64,000 nucleotides of DNA from Rhodospirillaceae bacterium. Its GTDB lineage: Bacteria; Pseudomonadota; Alphaproteobacteria; Rhodospirillales; JABJKH01. The position numbers were made by a program, and so were the translations under genes. The DNA is taken from assembly GCA_018660465.1 (NCBI GenBank), contig JABJKH010000088.1:1-64000 (forward strand). The letters are read 5' to 3'. Positions within the stretch are counted from its first letter, which is position 1. Each line of letters starts with the position of its first letter. A model generated the notes under the pieces. It did not search any database. It was not told where the DNA came from and saw only the letters and a list, made by a program, of their open reading frames with translations. Below are positions 8,388 to 17,528 of this stretch, one piece after another.

Positions 8388-10139
8388 TCACGCCGATAAT
8401 GCTTCACGACCGGCAAGGCGGCGGAATGCGTAAATACAGAACAACAGGACCAACGTCTGAACCATCGATAGGGCGGCTGTTAGTGGTTCGTTCTCAAAAT
8501 TGGTCAGGTAGTAGACACCGACAGATAAGGTCTCGGTTCCTGTCGTGTACAAAATAATTGAAATTGAAAGTTCGCGGAGGAAAATAATGAACAGTAAAAT
8601 CCATCCGGCAAAAATCCCCGGTTTCAACAGCGGGATTGTGATCCGCTTCATCGTCGTCATCCAGGACGCGCCAGCCATGCGTGAGCTCTGATCAAGTTCT
8701 TCGGAAATGGCCATCATGACGGCCGCAATATTGCGTTGGCCATAGGGGAAGAACCGCGTGATATAGGCCAACAATAAAATCCATAATGTCGCATAGATTG
8801 GCGTCTTGATATAAGTCACGAGAACGCCCATGGCGAGCACAATGCCCGGAAATCCGATGGGAACGACGCACAGGAAGTCGAGCAGCTTAGAGCCAAATCC
8901 CTTGGTGCGGTGGATCATGTAGCTGATCACCAGTGCCATTATCATCGCCAGGGTGGCGCCAACAAAGGCCAAGATGAAACTATTAAAAATTCCGTTGGTG
9001 GCGGCCTTGATGGAATCCTCACGCCAGAAGAAAAGAGTCTTCACATAATTGTTGAAGCTCATATCGCTGAAAATGATATGCCCTTCCCACACCGGATGAA
9101 GGCTGACAACGAATAAACAAAAGATCGGCAGCACGACGGCGACCATGATAAATACTATATTGTAGCCAAAGGCGACCCATTTCCAGTTGCCCAAATCAAG
9201 GACGTTGGGCCTGAACCCCTTGCCGGTGACCGTGGTAAACGAACGCGGTGCAATGTAGCGCTGTTGAATCCAGATCAAGAACACGGTGATGATACCCAAG
9301 GCCATGCTCATTGCGGCACCCAAGTAATGGTTTGCGTCATCGCCGACGGCCTTTGAGAAGATTTGCGTGGTCAGAGTTTCCCAGCCGTAGGGCGCACTGA
9401 GCTTAAACGGCACGCCGAATTCACCGGCGCTGGTCACGAACACAATAATGGCGCCTGATAAGATGCCCGGCATCACTAGGGGCAAAGTCACGGTCATCGT
9501 GGTACGGAATAACCCTGCACCCGTGGTTCGCGCACTGTCCTCCAGCGAAGGATCCATACGCCGGAGCGATCCGACAACAAAGAGGTAAACCAAGGGCGCA
9601 AAGAAAATGCCTGTCACCCAGATGACGCCGTAAATATTATCGACGTTGATCAAATGATCCTGAACGCCGAACCAGTCACGAGCCCAGACATTGAGAAGAC
9701 CCGTCTTGGGCTCGCCGAGACTGTGCCACGCGATCGCGCCAACAAACGGGCTCAGGAAAAAAGGAATTAAATTATAAGGTTCCAGGTAATCTCGCCCCGG
9801 ACAGTTGGTGCGAGCATTGATCCAGGCCAACGAGACACCTAAGAATGTCGCAAGAATGGTGGAGCCCGAACTGATAATAAGCGTATTAACGAAGGCCTTG
9901 GGGATGATCCGATCCGTGTAGAGAAGCCGATAATTTTCCAGCCCCCATTCGGTGTCAAAACCCATGTCGTCGAGCACTAAAAAGCTACTCACGAAAAGGA
10001 CACACAGTGGCAAAATCACCGCGGCAGCCACGATAAGGCTGATGATCCCCGTAATGATGTTTTCTTGAGTCATCAAGCCCTGGAGACGGTTCGAAAGGGC
10101 TGATCCGTTGGCGTTTGCGGTAGCAGTCTTTGTATTCAT
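8388..10139 (-). CDS. Fused ABC importer permease (FbpB-like, two permease domains)
   Basis: Membrane subunit of a Fe3+/2-aminoethylphosphonate/polyamine-type importer, 583 residues with about 12 helices. Two complete binding-protein-dependent permease halves are fused. Each has the ATPase-contacting EAA-type loop: around residue 200 (SARTTGAG followed by LPLVMPGILSG) and around 485 (SSRMAGAS followed by IPLLKPGIFAG). Such fused permeases normally pair with one ATPase homodimer, but two ATPase genes follow here. The ligand cannot be told from the permease; the binding protein upstream belongs to the Fe3+-type family. Confidence 0.92.
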   Translation of the reverse strand: MNTKTATANANGSALSNRLQGLMTQENIITGIISLIVAAAVILPLCVLFVSSFLVLDDMGFDTEWGLENYRLLYTDRIIPKAFVNTLIISSGSTILATFLGVSLAWINARTNCPGRDYLEPYNLIPFFLSPFVGAIAWHSLGEPKTGLLNVWARDWFGVQDHLINVDNIYGVIWVTGIFFAPLVYLFVVGSLRRMDPSLEDSARTTGAGLFRTTMTVTLPLVMPGILSGAIIVFVTSAGEFGVPFKLSAPYGWETLTTQIFSKAVGDDANHYLGAAMSMALGIITVFLIWIQQRYIAPRSFTTVTGKGFRPNVLDLGNWKWVAFGYNIVFIMVAVVLPIFCLFVVSLHPVWEGHIIFSDMSFNNYVKTLFFWREDSIKAATNGIFNSFILAFVGATLAMIMALVISYMIHRTKGFGSKLLDFLCVVPIGFPGIVLAMGVLVTYIKTPIYATLWILLLAYITRFFPYGQRNIAAVMMAISEELDQSSRMAGASWMTTMKRITIPLLKPGIFAGWILLFIIFLRELSISIILYTTGTETLSVGVYYLTNFENEPLTAALSMVQTLVLLFCIYAFRRLAGREALSA

Positions 10140-10229
10140 TTTAATTCAATTATAAACAGTTCAATGATTGCGGCACACTGTTCGTACCAAAACCGCAGCC
10201 CGCGCGCCAGGGCAACGATTGTGCTTAGG

Positions 10230-10257
10230 CGGGGCTCCGCTTTTTAACGGAGCCCCG
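10230..10257 (-). terminator. GC-rich hairpin between binding-protein gene and permease gene
   Basis: CGGGGCTCCG (10230-10239) and CGGAGCCCCG (10248-10257) form a perfect 10 bp stem with an 8-base loop. It lies 22 bases beyond the stop of the binding-protein gene in the intergenic space of the same operon. With no T-run behind it on the minus strand, it is more likely a leaky terminator or 3' stabiliser, giving more receptor than permease. Confidence 0.6.
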
Positions 10258-10279
10258 ATTAGCGTCATGATAAGTAATT

Positions 10280-11395
10280 CTACCGGAAATTATCCAGCCA
10301 GAGGTTGCGTGTCTTCTTAAACATCCTCTGCGCGCCGACCCAGTCTTTCATACCCAGCAGCTTATGCTTGCTGAGATCAAGAAGATAAGGTTTGGCTGCC
10401 GCCGGCGGGGTGTACCCCTCACGGAAGCTATAGATCGCTTCACCTTCGACGAAGACATCTGCGCCTTCTTTGGTGAGTAGAAATTCAACCAGCAATTTAC
10501 CCGCGTTGGGGTGCTTGGCACCCTTAAAGACGGCTGTTTGATTACCAAGCATGACTTGACCTTCTTTGTAGTAGCCAATCTTCAAGGTCTTCGCGAGCGA
10601 CGCTTTTTTCTTCACGTTCTGATAAACCCGGCCAGATAGGTTCCACATATCAAATCCACGTTGGCACGAAATCAGCATTTGCATTTTCGGCTCTGTGCGG
10701 AATTCGATGACGGGGTCGGTCTTCTTCAGTTTTGGCCAGAACTTATTGAAATCAACCGCACCGGCTTCGCCCAACGCGATAGCTGTGTTGGTGTATGTGA
10801 AGCTCTTGGTGATATCGGACGAAATCGTTTGGCCTTTAAGCGACATCTTGGCAACGTCGGCATAAGACGTGACATTGAAGTCTTTCATGCCGGGGCATGC
10901 TGTATTCCAAACTGGCTGGAAGGTATAAGCCAGCGGTGTCACGACATAGGGGTAGTTAGAATACTGCCCTGCAGACTTGACGAGCTTGGTGCTGTCTTTC
11001 CAGTTACCACTATCGAGCTTGGCAAATGCGCCCCGCTCGGCAGCAGCTGCGAAAAAGCCTGGTGCACTGACCAACACAACATCAACGGTGTATTTGCCAG
11101 CTTTAAATTCTTGGCGAACCTGAGACACTGTCGCGCCCGTGCCCTTACGTAGGTTATTAAACTTGAAACCGTCGCCCAAGCCATAACGCGCTTTAAAGGC
11201 TTTGGCCATGCGTTGGCTGGTACGATCACTGAAAAGTGGGTTGATGATGGTAACGGCGCCTTCTTTCTTGGCACCGGCAATCAACGCCTTTTCTTGAGAT
11301 GTAAGTGATGCTGCATGTCCAGAAGACGCGGCAGCGAGCAGTGCCACCGCAGAGGCGGCACCAACAATTAATGTACGAGATCCTGTATTTTTCAT
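10280..11395 (-). CDS. Extracellular substrate-binding protein, Fe3+-type ABC importer
   Basis: Periplasmic receptor of the ABC importer, about 371 residues from the ATG at 11395, which has GAGGAAA just upstream; an ATG 11 codons earlier (11428) would put that ribosome site inside the gene. Signal peptide: MKNTGSRTL, hydrophobic stretch, cleavage near SGHA-ASL. The mature start (LIAGAKKEGAVTIINPLFS) and the following FKARYGLG segment are typical of class-II binding proteins of the FbpA/AfuA/PotD group. I do not see the paired tyrosines near the C-terminus that mark iron-binding FbpA, so an organic ligand is possible. Confidence 0.87.
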   Translation of the reverse strand: MKNTGSRTLIVGAASAVALLAAASSGHAASLTSQEKALIAGAKKEGAVTIINPLFSDRTSQRMAKAFKARYGLGDGFKFNNLRKGTGATVSQVRQEFKAGKYTVDVVLVSAPGFFAAAAERGAFAKLDSGNWKDSTKLVKSAGQYSNYPYVVTPLAYTFQPVWNTACPGMKDFNVTSYADVAKMSLKGQTISSDITKSFTYTNTAIALGEAGAVDFNKFWPKLKKTDPVIEFRTEPKMQMLISCQRGFDMWNLSGRVYQNVKKKASLAKTLKIGYYKEGQVMLGNQTAVFKGAKHPNAGKLLVEFLLTKEGADVFVEGEAIYSFREGYTPPAAAKPYLLDLSKHKLLGMKDWVGAQRMFKKTRNLWLDNFR

Positions 11396-11733
11396 TTTAT
11401 TTCCTCTATTCGGCATTTTTGAAGCCAAATCCGTAGAAAATTTTATCGCTAAAAATATTCTTCCTCGGCGGGCAAATTGTTAACGAACATAGCCATTTAA
11501 GGAAACTTGGCGACCATGCACGGACATTCTACTGTTTGCGTCGGAATAAAATTCTCTATCGGACTCTCCCTGTCGTGTCGAAGTATGACCTTTTCAACAA
11601 TTCGCCGTCAATCATTGAATCTAAATTGAATAAGATTTGAAAATTGTAGATTCGGAGATTGCCCCCGCTTTGCCGTCTGAGATACCTTCTTCTCTAACAA
11701 GATATAAATAAACAAAGTTTTGGAGACAGCCCC
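11396..11733. promoter_or_regulatory. Divergent intergenic region, ABC importer / amidohydrolase
   Basis: This AT-rich 338-base gap separates the minus-strand binding-protein gene from the plus-strand amidohydrolase, so it should hold both promoters. The amidohydrolase has TTGGAGACAG just before its ATG. No convincing operator, riboswitch or supported small gene was found; related AT-rich words (ATTGAATCTAAATTG, TTGTAGATTC) recur at 11615-11660. Confidence 0.5.
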
Positions 11734-12720
11734 ATGGCACCGATTATCGATATCCATACCCATATGTTCGGCAATGGTTGGCTGGGGATGCTCAAAAAGC
11801 ACGGCGGGCCGGTCTATGATACCAAGGTCTTATCGGATGACCGAGATTATCTGTTCGAACATGGCGCACCCGCTTGCGCGCTGGAAGTAGGGGCCTTCGA
11901 TTACGATGCGCGCATAAAAGACATGGACACGAACAAGATCGACGTTTCAATCGTCTCACTGACGTCACCCAATGTGTTCTGGGGTGGCGAAGACGTGAGC
12001 GCCGAAACCGCCCGTGTCACCAACGATGAAATGGCCGAAGGGCAACGCGCCTATCCAGACCGTATTCGCTGGCTGGCATCGATTCCTTGGGAATACCCAG
12101 AAAAAGCCTTGGCCGAACTTGATCGGTCAGTTGCCAATGGCGCCGTCGGGGTCATGGTGACCGGCCACATCAACGACAAACACTTGATCGATCCATTGTT
12201 TGAACCGATCTGGGCAGAAATTGATCGGCGGGGTCTGCCGGTGCTCTTGCATCCGACAGCCCCATTTGGGTCTAAGGAAGCCCAATTCACCAGCGAGCGC
12301 ATTCTGATGCCGGGGTTGGGCTTTATGTTCGACACCACGCTGGCTGTGGGTCGAATGGCTGTTGATGGGTTCTTTGACCGATATACAAATCTCAAGATTA
12401 TCGTATCGCATGGCGGAGGCTATCTGCCCTATGTCGCCGGCCGTTTGGATGTTTTCTTAGGCGTTGAGACGCTTATCCCCAGAAAGATTAAAGAGAATCC
12501 CAGCGAAATTCTGAGCAATCTTTATTACGATGCAATTCTTTATGACCCAGGGGCATTAGACTTGTGTCTTGATTTGGCAGGCCCGGGGAACATTATGTTC
12601 GGGACCGATTATCCAATGCCCTATGACATTGATAAGCTCTACAGCATCATTGATCGTCTGCCGGGTGATCAACGCGATGCGATCAAAGGCGGCAATGCCC
12701 GCAAAATGTTTGATTTATAA
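11734..12720 (+). CDS. Amidohydrolase family 2 (ACMSD / gamma-resorcylate decarboxylase-like)
   Basis: TIM-barrel metal enzyme of the ACMSD superfamily, 328 residues. Metal-site pieces visible: N-terminal IDIHTHMFG (HxH), LLHPTAPFG near residue 170 (barrel His), IIVSHGGG near 224 (His) and FGTDYPMP near 288 (Asp). Members decarboxylate or hydrate aromatic and dicarboxylic acids. It lies 15 bases before a molybdenum hydroxylase subunit in the same direction, so both probably work on one compound; hydroxylation plus decarboxylation of a (hetero)aromatic acid is a reasonable guess but not shown. Confidence 0.85.
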   Translation: MAPIIDIHTHMFGNGWLGMLKKHGGPVYDTKVLSDDRDYLFEHGAPACALEVGAFDYDARIKDMDTNKIDVSIVSLTSPNVFWGGEDVSAETARVTNDEMAEGQRAYPDRIRWLASIPWEYPEKALAELDRSVANGAVGVMVTGHINDKHLIDPLFEPIWAEIDRRGLPVLLHPTAPFGSKEAQFTSERILMPGLGFMFDTTLAVGRMAVDGFFDRYTNLKIIVSHGGGYLPYVAGRLDVFLGVETLIPRKIKENPSEILSNLYYDAILYDPGALDLCLDLAGPGNIMFGTDYPMPYDIDKLYSIIDRLPGDQRDAIKGGNARKMFDL

Positions 12721-12735
12721 TAGGGATAGCGACGG

Positions 12736-15063
12736 ATGGGAAAATTCGGAATTGGCCAGCCGGTCTCACGGTTTGAAGACCCGAAGCTGTTGCAGGGCAA
12801 GGGACGCTACGTTGATGATGTGACCCTGCCCCATCAGGCGCGGGCGTTTGTATTACGCTCCCCGGTGGCGCATGCGGTGATTAAATCCATTAATGTGGAG
12901 GAATCCCGGAAAGCTCCCGGCGTGCTTTTGGTTCTAACCGGCGAAGACGTCGCCGAACGAGGGCTTGGCACACCGCGTCCCATGATGCCGCAGAAACGCC
13001 CCGATGGCTCAGACGCTTTCATTCGGCCGCAACCTTTGATCTCGAAAGACCGAGTGCGGTTTGTCGGGGACAACCTCGCCTTTATCGTCGCCGAAACTCT
13101 TTCTCAGGCGAAAGATGCAGCTGAACTGATTGATGTTGAGTTCGATCCGCTGCCGGTCAATGTGATGACGGAAGATGCGGTAAATTCCAGCACCTCTCCT
13201 GTCTGGGACGAGTGCCCGGATAATGTGGCCTTCCATCGCGAATTCGGTGACAAGGCCGCGGTCGAAGCTGCGTTTGCGGCGGCGGACCACATCGTTAAGC
13301 GTAATTTGGTGGTTAATCGGATCACCACCAATTCAATGGAGACCCGAGGCTGTGTCGCCGAGTACGATGAATTTGATGATCGCTATCACCTGCGCGGCAC
13401 TTTGCAGGCCCCGCATATGATCCGAATGATTCTTGCCAACGCGATCTTCAAGCAGCCGATCAATAAGTTTCATGTCTATTGTGACGATGTGGGCGGTGGG
13501 TTCGGCATGAAGGGTGGATGCTACGCGGAATATCCATTGTCCCTGTGGGCGGCGGAAATGTTGGGCCGCCCGGTTAAGTGGGTGAGTGAACGCAGCGACG
13601 CTCTGCTGGCCGATGAGCAAGCCCGCGATCATCTATACGAAGCTGAATTGGCACTCGACAGCGACGGAACATTTTTGGGGCTACGCACCCGGAACATCAC
13701 CAACATTGGGGCTTATTACACAAGCGACCGCGCGACCTTGGGGGCCTTCGATAGTTTGGGGGGAATTGCCGGTACCTATAAGACGCCTGCCCTTTATGCC
13801 GTGGCTTCGGGGGTCATGACCAACACCCAAAGCACGGGTCCTTACCGGGGGGCAGGCCGTCCAGAAGCGGCCTATATCATTGAGAGCATGATTGATGCGG
13901 CGGCGCGTGAATTGAAAATGGATAGTGTGGAAATTCGCCGCAGGAATACAATTCCTGCCGACGCCATGCCGTTCAAAACCGGACTGACTTTCACTTACGA
14001 TAGCGGTGATTTTCTCAAGAACTTGGATGATTGTGTCGGCATGGCGGATTACGACGGATTCTCAGCCCGTCGTGAGTCCTCGAAAGCCAATGGCAAACTT
14101 CGGGGTGTTGGTGTTTCAAACACCATCGAACAAGCCGCTCACAAGATGCTGGAAATGTCGGAAATAAGGTTTGATGCGTCAGGTCGGGCGACGTTGCTGA
14201 TGGGGACGGCTGACCAAGGCCAGGGTCATGAAACTGTCTTTACGCAGATTTTATCAAACGAGTTGGGTCTTGATACCGACGACATTCGATATAAAGACGC
14301 CGATACAGATATCGTTGCCGCAGGGACAGGGACGTTTGCCTCGCGGTCGATTACTTTGGGCGGAACAGCGATCAGCATTGCGGCTCAAAAAATTATTGAG
14401 AAGGGCACAAAAATCGTCGCCCACATGATGGATGCGGATGAAAAAGATATTTCGTTCGACGATGGCATCTTCAGCATCGAAGGCACCAACAAATCCATGA
14501 CAATCCAGGACGTCGCCAAGACGTCGTTCATGCCGGGCAAAATGCCGCCGCATATTGAACCAGGACTCTACCAAACAGGGACCTCACCAACGGGGCTGCC
14601 GAATTACCCCAATGGATGTCATATCTGTGAAGTGGAAATTGATGAAGAAACCGGTGCTGTCGAAATCGTGCGCTACACCGTGGTTGATGATGTTGGCACG
14701 GTCATTAACCCGCTGCTGCTAAAAGGACAAATTCAGGGCGGTATTGTTCAAGGCGCTGGGCAGGCATTGATGGAAGATTTTTGCTTGGATGCCGACTCAG
14801 GGCAGGTCGTTGCTGGATCGTTCATGGACTATTGCATGCCGCGCGCAGCCGATTTCTGTAGCTTTAACATCGGCAACAACGAAGTGCCGACACCGACAAA
14901 TCCATTAGGTGTGAAGGGGGCCGGTGAGGCCGGAACAGTCGGCGCGCTATCAGCCGTGATGAGTGCCGTCAACGACGCACTCGAGCCCCTGGGGGTCGAC
15001 TTTATCGACATGCCCGCGACACCGAACAAAGTCTGGGACGCGATTAGGAATGCTCAGGGTTGA
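12736..15063 (+). CDS. Xanthine dehydrogenase-family molybdenum-binding subunit (CoxL-like), without partner subunits nearby
   Basis: Large catalytic subunit of a molybdenum hydroxylase, 775 residues, near full length. N-terminal aldehyde-oxidase a/b hammerhead (RYVDDVTLP onward), then Mo-cofactor segments VGGGFGMKGG near residue 253, GPYRGAGRPE near 369, the GTADQGQGHET region near 490, and the C-terminal active-site glutamate in VKGAGEAGTVGA near 730. The loop at 369 is of the YRGAGR kind found in aldehyde/xanthine and CoxL form-II enzymes, not the cysteine-containing CO dehydrogenase loop. These enzymes normally need a FAD subunit (CoxM) and a 2Fe-2S subunit (CoxS); neither is within the window near it. 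Confidence 0.92.
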   Translation: MGKFGIGQPVSRFEDPKLLQGKGRYVDDVTLPHQARAFVLRSPVAHAVIKSINVEESRKAPGVLLVLTGEDVAERGLGTPRPMMPQKRPDGSDAFIRPQPLISKDRVRFVGDNLAFIVAETLSQAKDAAELIDVEFDPLPVNVMTEDAVNSSTSPVWDECPDNVAFHREFGDKAAVEAAFAAADHIVKRNLVVNRITTNSMETRGCVAEYDEFDDRYHLRGTLQAPHMIRMILANAIFKQPINKFHVYCDDVGGGFGMKGGCYAEYPLSLWAAEMLGRPVKWVSERSDALLADEQARDHLYEAELALDSDGTFLGLRTRNITNIGAYYTSDRATLGAFDSLGGIAGTYKTPALYAVASGVMTNTQSTGPYRGAGRPEAAYIIESMIDAAARELKMDSVEIRRRNTIPADAMPFKTGLTFTYDSGDFLKNLDDCVGMADYDGFSARRESSKANGKLRGVGVSNTIEQAAHKMLEMSEIRFDASGRATLLMGTADQGQGHETVFTQILSNELGLDTDDIRYKDADTDIVAAGTGTFASRSITLGGTAISIAAQKIIEKGTKIVAHMMDADEKDISFDDGIFSIEGTNKSMTIQDVAKTSFMPGKMPPHIEPGLYQTGTSPTGLPNYPNGCHICEVEIDEETGAVEIVRYTVVDDVGTVINPLLLKGQIQGGIVQGAGQALMEDFCLDADSGQVVAGSFMDYCMPRAADFCSFNIGNNEVPTPTNPLGVKGAGEAGTVGALSAVMSAVNDALEPLGVDFIDMPATPNKVWDAIRNAQG

Positions 15064-15091
15064 GGGGGCCTCTGGAACCAAATTCAATACC

Positions 15092-16063
15092 TTACATCCG
15101 CAGAAGTCGCTCCGCATTGCCATGTAAAATTTTAGCCTTGTCATCAGCGTTCAGCATCAGTCTTTCCATCCACTTTGGTCCCGGCTCATTGGGAACGAAC
15201 GGATAATCGATGGCGAACATAATATGGTCTACGCCCATTTCCTGGATACAGCACAGCAATGCCGGATCGGAAAAGAATCCGCTGGTGGTGATATAGAAAT
15301 TCCGCGTGAAGAGATCGCGGAACCGAACGCCATCGTTGCCGGGGCGGTTTAGCGCCATATCGATTCGCCACATTAGGAACGGCAGTCCTTCCCCAAGGTG
15401 TCCCAGGATGATCTTAACATCGGGGTATTTGTCCAATACGCCGGACAGCACGATGCGAAGCCCAATCGTTGCGGTTTCCATGGTAAACCCCCACCCCGCT
15501 TGTCTCAGGTGAGGGAAGGCATCCAAGTAATCCTTTAGATAAATATCAACCACGGCTGGGTGTGGATTGGCCGGGTGAATGTACAGCGGCACATCTAGAG
15601 CCTGGGCGCGTTCAAAGATTGGCCAAAAACGTTCGTTGTCGATAAACAGATATTCTTCACCGATCAGTCCGTGGATCATGGCCCCCTTGAAACCTAATTT
15701 CTCTACTGTGCGTTCCAGTTCGTCGGCCGAGGCTTGAGGGTCTGCCGTCGGTAAGTTGGCGAAGGCGGCAAATCGGTCTGGGTGATTTCTGACAATATCG
15801 TATAACCGATCATTTGCTGCCTTGGCGACACGGACGCCGGATTCGGCATCCATGCGTTGGGTCGATGGCGCACCGTGAGACAGCACCTGCACATCAACCC
15901 CGACCTCGTCCATGCTTTTGATGCGACCTTCGCCAACATCTTCCAATATGGCACGGAGAGACCCGCCTGTTTTCGCATCGATGTCTTTAAAATGAGAAAC
16001 GATTTCAGCATCATAATAATGCTCTTCAATGGCGATGACGCGCTGATCTTTAAGAATTGTCAT
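15092..16063 (-). CDS. Amidohydrolase family 2, decarboxylase-like
   Basis: About 323 residues from the ATG at 16063, preceded by a GGTGGGGGA run; an ATG eight codons earlier (16087) is possible. Metal-site features match 2,6-dihydroxybenzoate (gamma-resorcylate) decarboxylases: AIEEHYYD at the N-terminus (ExH motif in place of HxH), LYIHPANPHP near 170, ILGHLGEG near 225 and FAIDYPFVPNEPG near 285 with the metal-binding Asp. This ExH start differs from the HxH start of the plus-strand homologue at 11734, so the two are distinct enzymes. It converges on the molybdenum hydroxylase gene and probably belongs to the same catabolic locus. Confidence 0.87.
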   Translation of the reverse strand: MTILKDQRVIAIEEHYYDAEIVSHFKDIDAKTGGSLRAILEDVGEGRIKSMDEVGVDVQVLSHGAPSTQRMDAESGVRVAKAANDRLYDIVRNHPDRFAAFANLPTADPQASADELERTVEKLGFKGAMIHGLIGEEYLFIDNERFWPIFERAQALDVPLYIHPANPHPAVVDIYLKDYLDAFPHLRQAGWGFTMETATIGLRIVLSGVLDKYPDVKIILGHLGEGLPFLMWRIDMALNRPGNDGVRFRDLFTRNFYITTSGFFSDPALLCCIQEMGVDHIMFAIDYPFVPNEPGPKWMERLMLNADDKAKILHGNAERLLRM

Positions 16064-16214
16064 TTTCCCCCACCCCGTATTTTTCAATTTTTAAATTAAT
16101 TCAGGGGTATCTCATCGCGTGACAGAATCCAAGATGAAAGACAAATGGGCATGGAAGTTGTCCGGTGCGATACGTATATTAGTATTCTATGAAATGTGTA
16201 ACGGATCAGTATTT

Positions 16215-17210
16215 ATGACGGAAGAACACCCCTTCGCGCCCTATGTTAGAATTCTGGCGCGCGGTAAAACGAAAACGCGCTCTTTGACCGCAGAAGAAGC
16301 AGAAGGCGCAATGACCATGATCCTAGCGGGGGAGGTGCGGCCTGAACAATTGGGGGCGTTCCTTATGCTGCTGCGGCTCAAGGAAGAAACCGCCGACGAA
16401 ATAGCCGGGTTCGTTAAGGCCGTTCGAGCGACTTTTAAGGTGCCTAGCTCGGCACCTCAGGTCGATTTGGATTGGTCTTCCTATGCCGGTAAGCGGCGGC
16501 AGCTTCCCTGGTTCCTGCTCTCGGCTCTTTTGTTGGCACAAAATGGCACCAAGGTATTCATGCATGGAACCGAAGGGCATACACCAGGACGAGTATATTT
16601 GCGCGATACGTTGAAAGCACTCGGGCTACCGGTTGCAGGTTCTTTTGATGAAGCTGCGGCGCAATTGGAAGGAGAAGGTTTCGCCTATCTGCCGTTGGAA
16701 TGCCTCAACCAACCGCTTCGAGACATCATTGATCTGCGACCCATTTTGGGTCTGCGCTCGCCAGTTCATACGGTGGCAAGATTGCTTAACCCGTTTGGCG
16801 CAACAAACGTATTGCAGGGAATTTTTCATCGTGGGTTTATGGAGACACACCAAGTTGCTGCCAAAATTCTTGGCTTTAATGCCGTCGCGGTCTTTCGCGG
16901 TGAAGGCGGCGAAATTGAACGGCGCCCCAACAAAGAAACGGAAGTCTGCACCCTCCACGAAGGAGAACTCGGACAGGACTGGTGGCCGCAAATTCTCGAT
17001 CAATCGTTTCAAGCGGCTGACGAAGATATGGACGTTGATCGGTTGGCACGTGTTTGGCGTGGCGACGAGGAAAATGAGTATGGTGTCGCTGCGGTTATAG
17101 GAACCTTGGCGATCGCCTTGCGTTTGATGGACGCGTCCCTTGCCCAAGACGAGGCAACCGAACAGGCGCAAACTTTATGGCAGGAACGTGATCCGACTAA
17201 ATTTAATTAA
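16215..17210 (+). CDS. TrpD2/YbiB-like glycosyltransferase-family protein
   Basis: Homologue of anthranilate phosphoribosyltransferase, about 331 residues from the ATG at 16215; 32 unconserved codons precede it in the open frame. The N-terminal helical domain (LTAEEAEGAMTMILAGE, QLGAFLMLLRLKEET) matches the TrpD dimer domain. The phosphoribosyl-binding loop region reads SYAGKRRQLPWFL rather than the GTGGD of true TrpD, as in the TrpD2/YbiB group, where E. coli YbiB binds nucleic acid. So tryptophan synthesis is unlikely. Its TAA stop overlaps the TAA of the convergent DUF1244 gene through a shared TTAA. Confidence 0.78.
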   Translation: MTEEHPFAPYVRILARGKTKTRSLTAEEAEGAMTMILAGEVRPEQLGAFLMLLRLKEETADEIAGFVKAVRATFKVPSSAPQVDLDWSSYAGKRRQLPWFLLSALLLAQNGTKVFMHGTEGHTPGRVYLRDTLKALGLPVAGSFDEAAAQLEGEGFAYLPLECLNQPLRDIIDLRPILGLRSPVHTVARLLNPFGATNVLQGIFHRGFMETHQVAAKILGFNAVAVFRGEGGEIERRPNKETEVCTLHEGELGQDWWPQILDQSFQAADEDMDVDRLARVWRGDEENEYGVAAVIGTLAIALRLMDASLAQDEATEQAQTLWQERDPTKFN

Positions 17211-17524
17211 TTATGCCCGCTAATCTTGGCGTGTAGGGGTTTGGTGTCCTGGAAAGTTTGTTTTTGCGCGTCTGATGCAGACCCTTGGTGTTGATCTTTC
17301 CAGTCGTCATAGGGCATGCCATAGACAACTTCCCGGGCTTGGTCGTAATCCATTTCGATGTCGCGTTCCTTGGCCGCAGCCATGTACCATTTCGACAAAC
17401 AGTTACGGCAGAATCCCGCTAAATTCATAACGTCGATGTTCTGAACATCGGTGCGCTTTTGCAGGTGCTCCACCAAGCCACGAAAGGCAGCAGCTTCCAG
17501 TTCGGTGCGTGTTTTATCGTCCAT
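17207..17524 (-). CDS. DUF1244 family protein
   Basis: Small soluble protein of about 105 residues, found mostly in Proteobacteria, function unknown. The conserved core is present: AAAFRGLVEHLQKR, then NLAGFCRNCLSKWY with two cysteines three apart and the YDQAREVVYGMPYDDWK tail. The start at 17524 is set by AGGAGC eight bases upstream, which lies inside the end of purD; only four bases separate purD's stop from this ATG, so the two are co-transcribed and probably coupled. The Cys-x2-Cys and conserved Trp/Tyr suggest a metal or nucleic-acid contact, but this is inference. Confidence 0.88.
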   Translation of the reverse strand: MDDKTRTELEAAAFRGLVEHLQKRTDVQNIDVMNLAGFCRNCLSKWYMAAAKERDIEMDYDQAREVVYGMPYDDWKDQHQGSASDAQKQTFQDTKPLHAKISGHN

Positions 17525-17528
17525 ATTT

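Noticed and set aside
11516-11629. 37-codon ORF in the gap before the amidohydrolase
   Set aside because: Purine-rich stretch is too far upstream of the ATG, the product has no pattern, and the position fits a promoter region.
12736-15063. Molybdenum hydroxylase as CO dehydrogenase CoxL
   Set aside because: The active-site loop is of the YRGAGR kind and lacks the cysteine motif of form I CO dehydrogenase.
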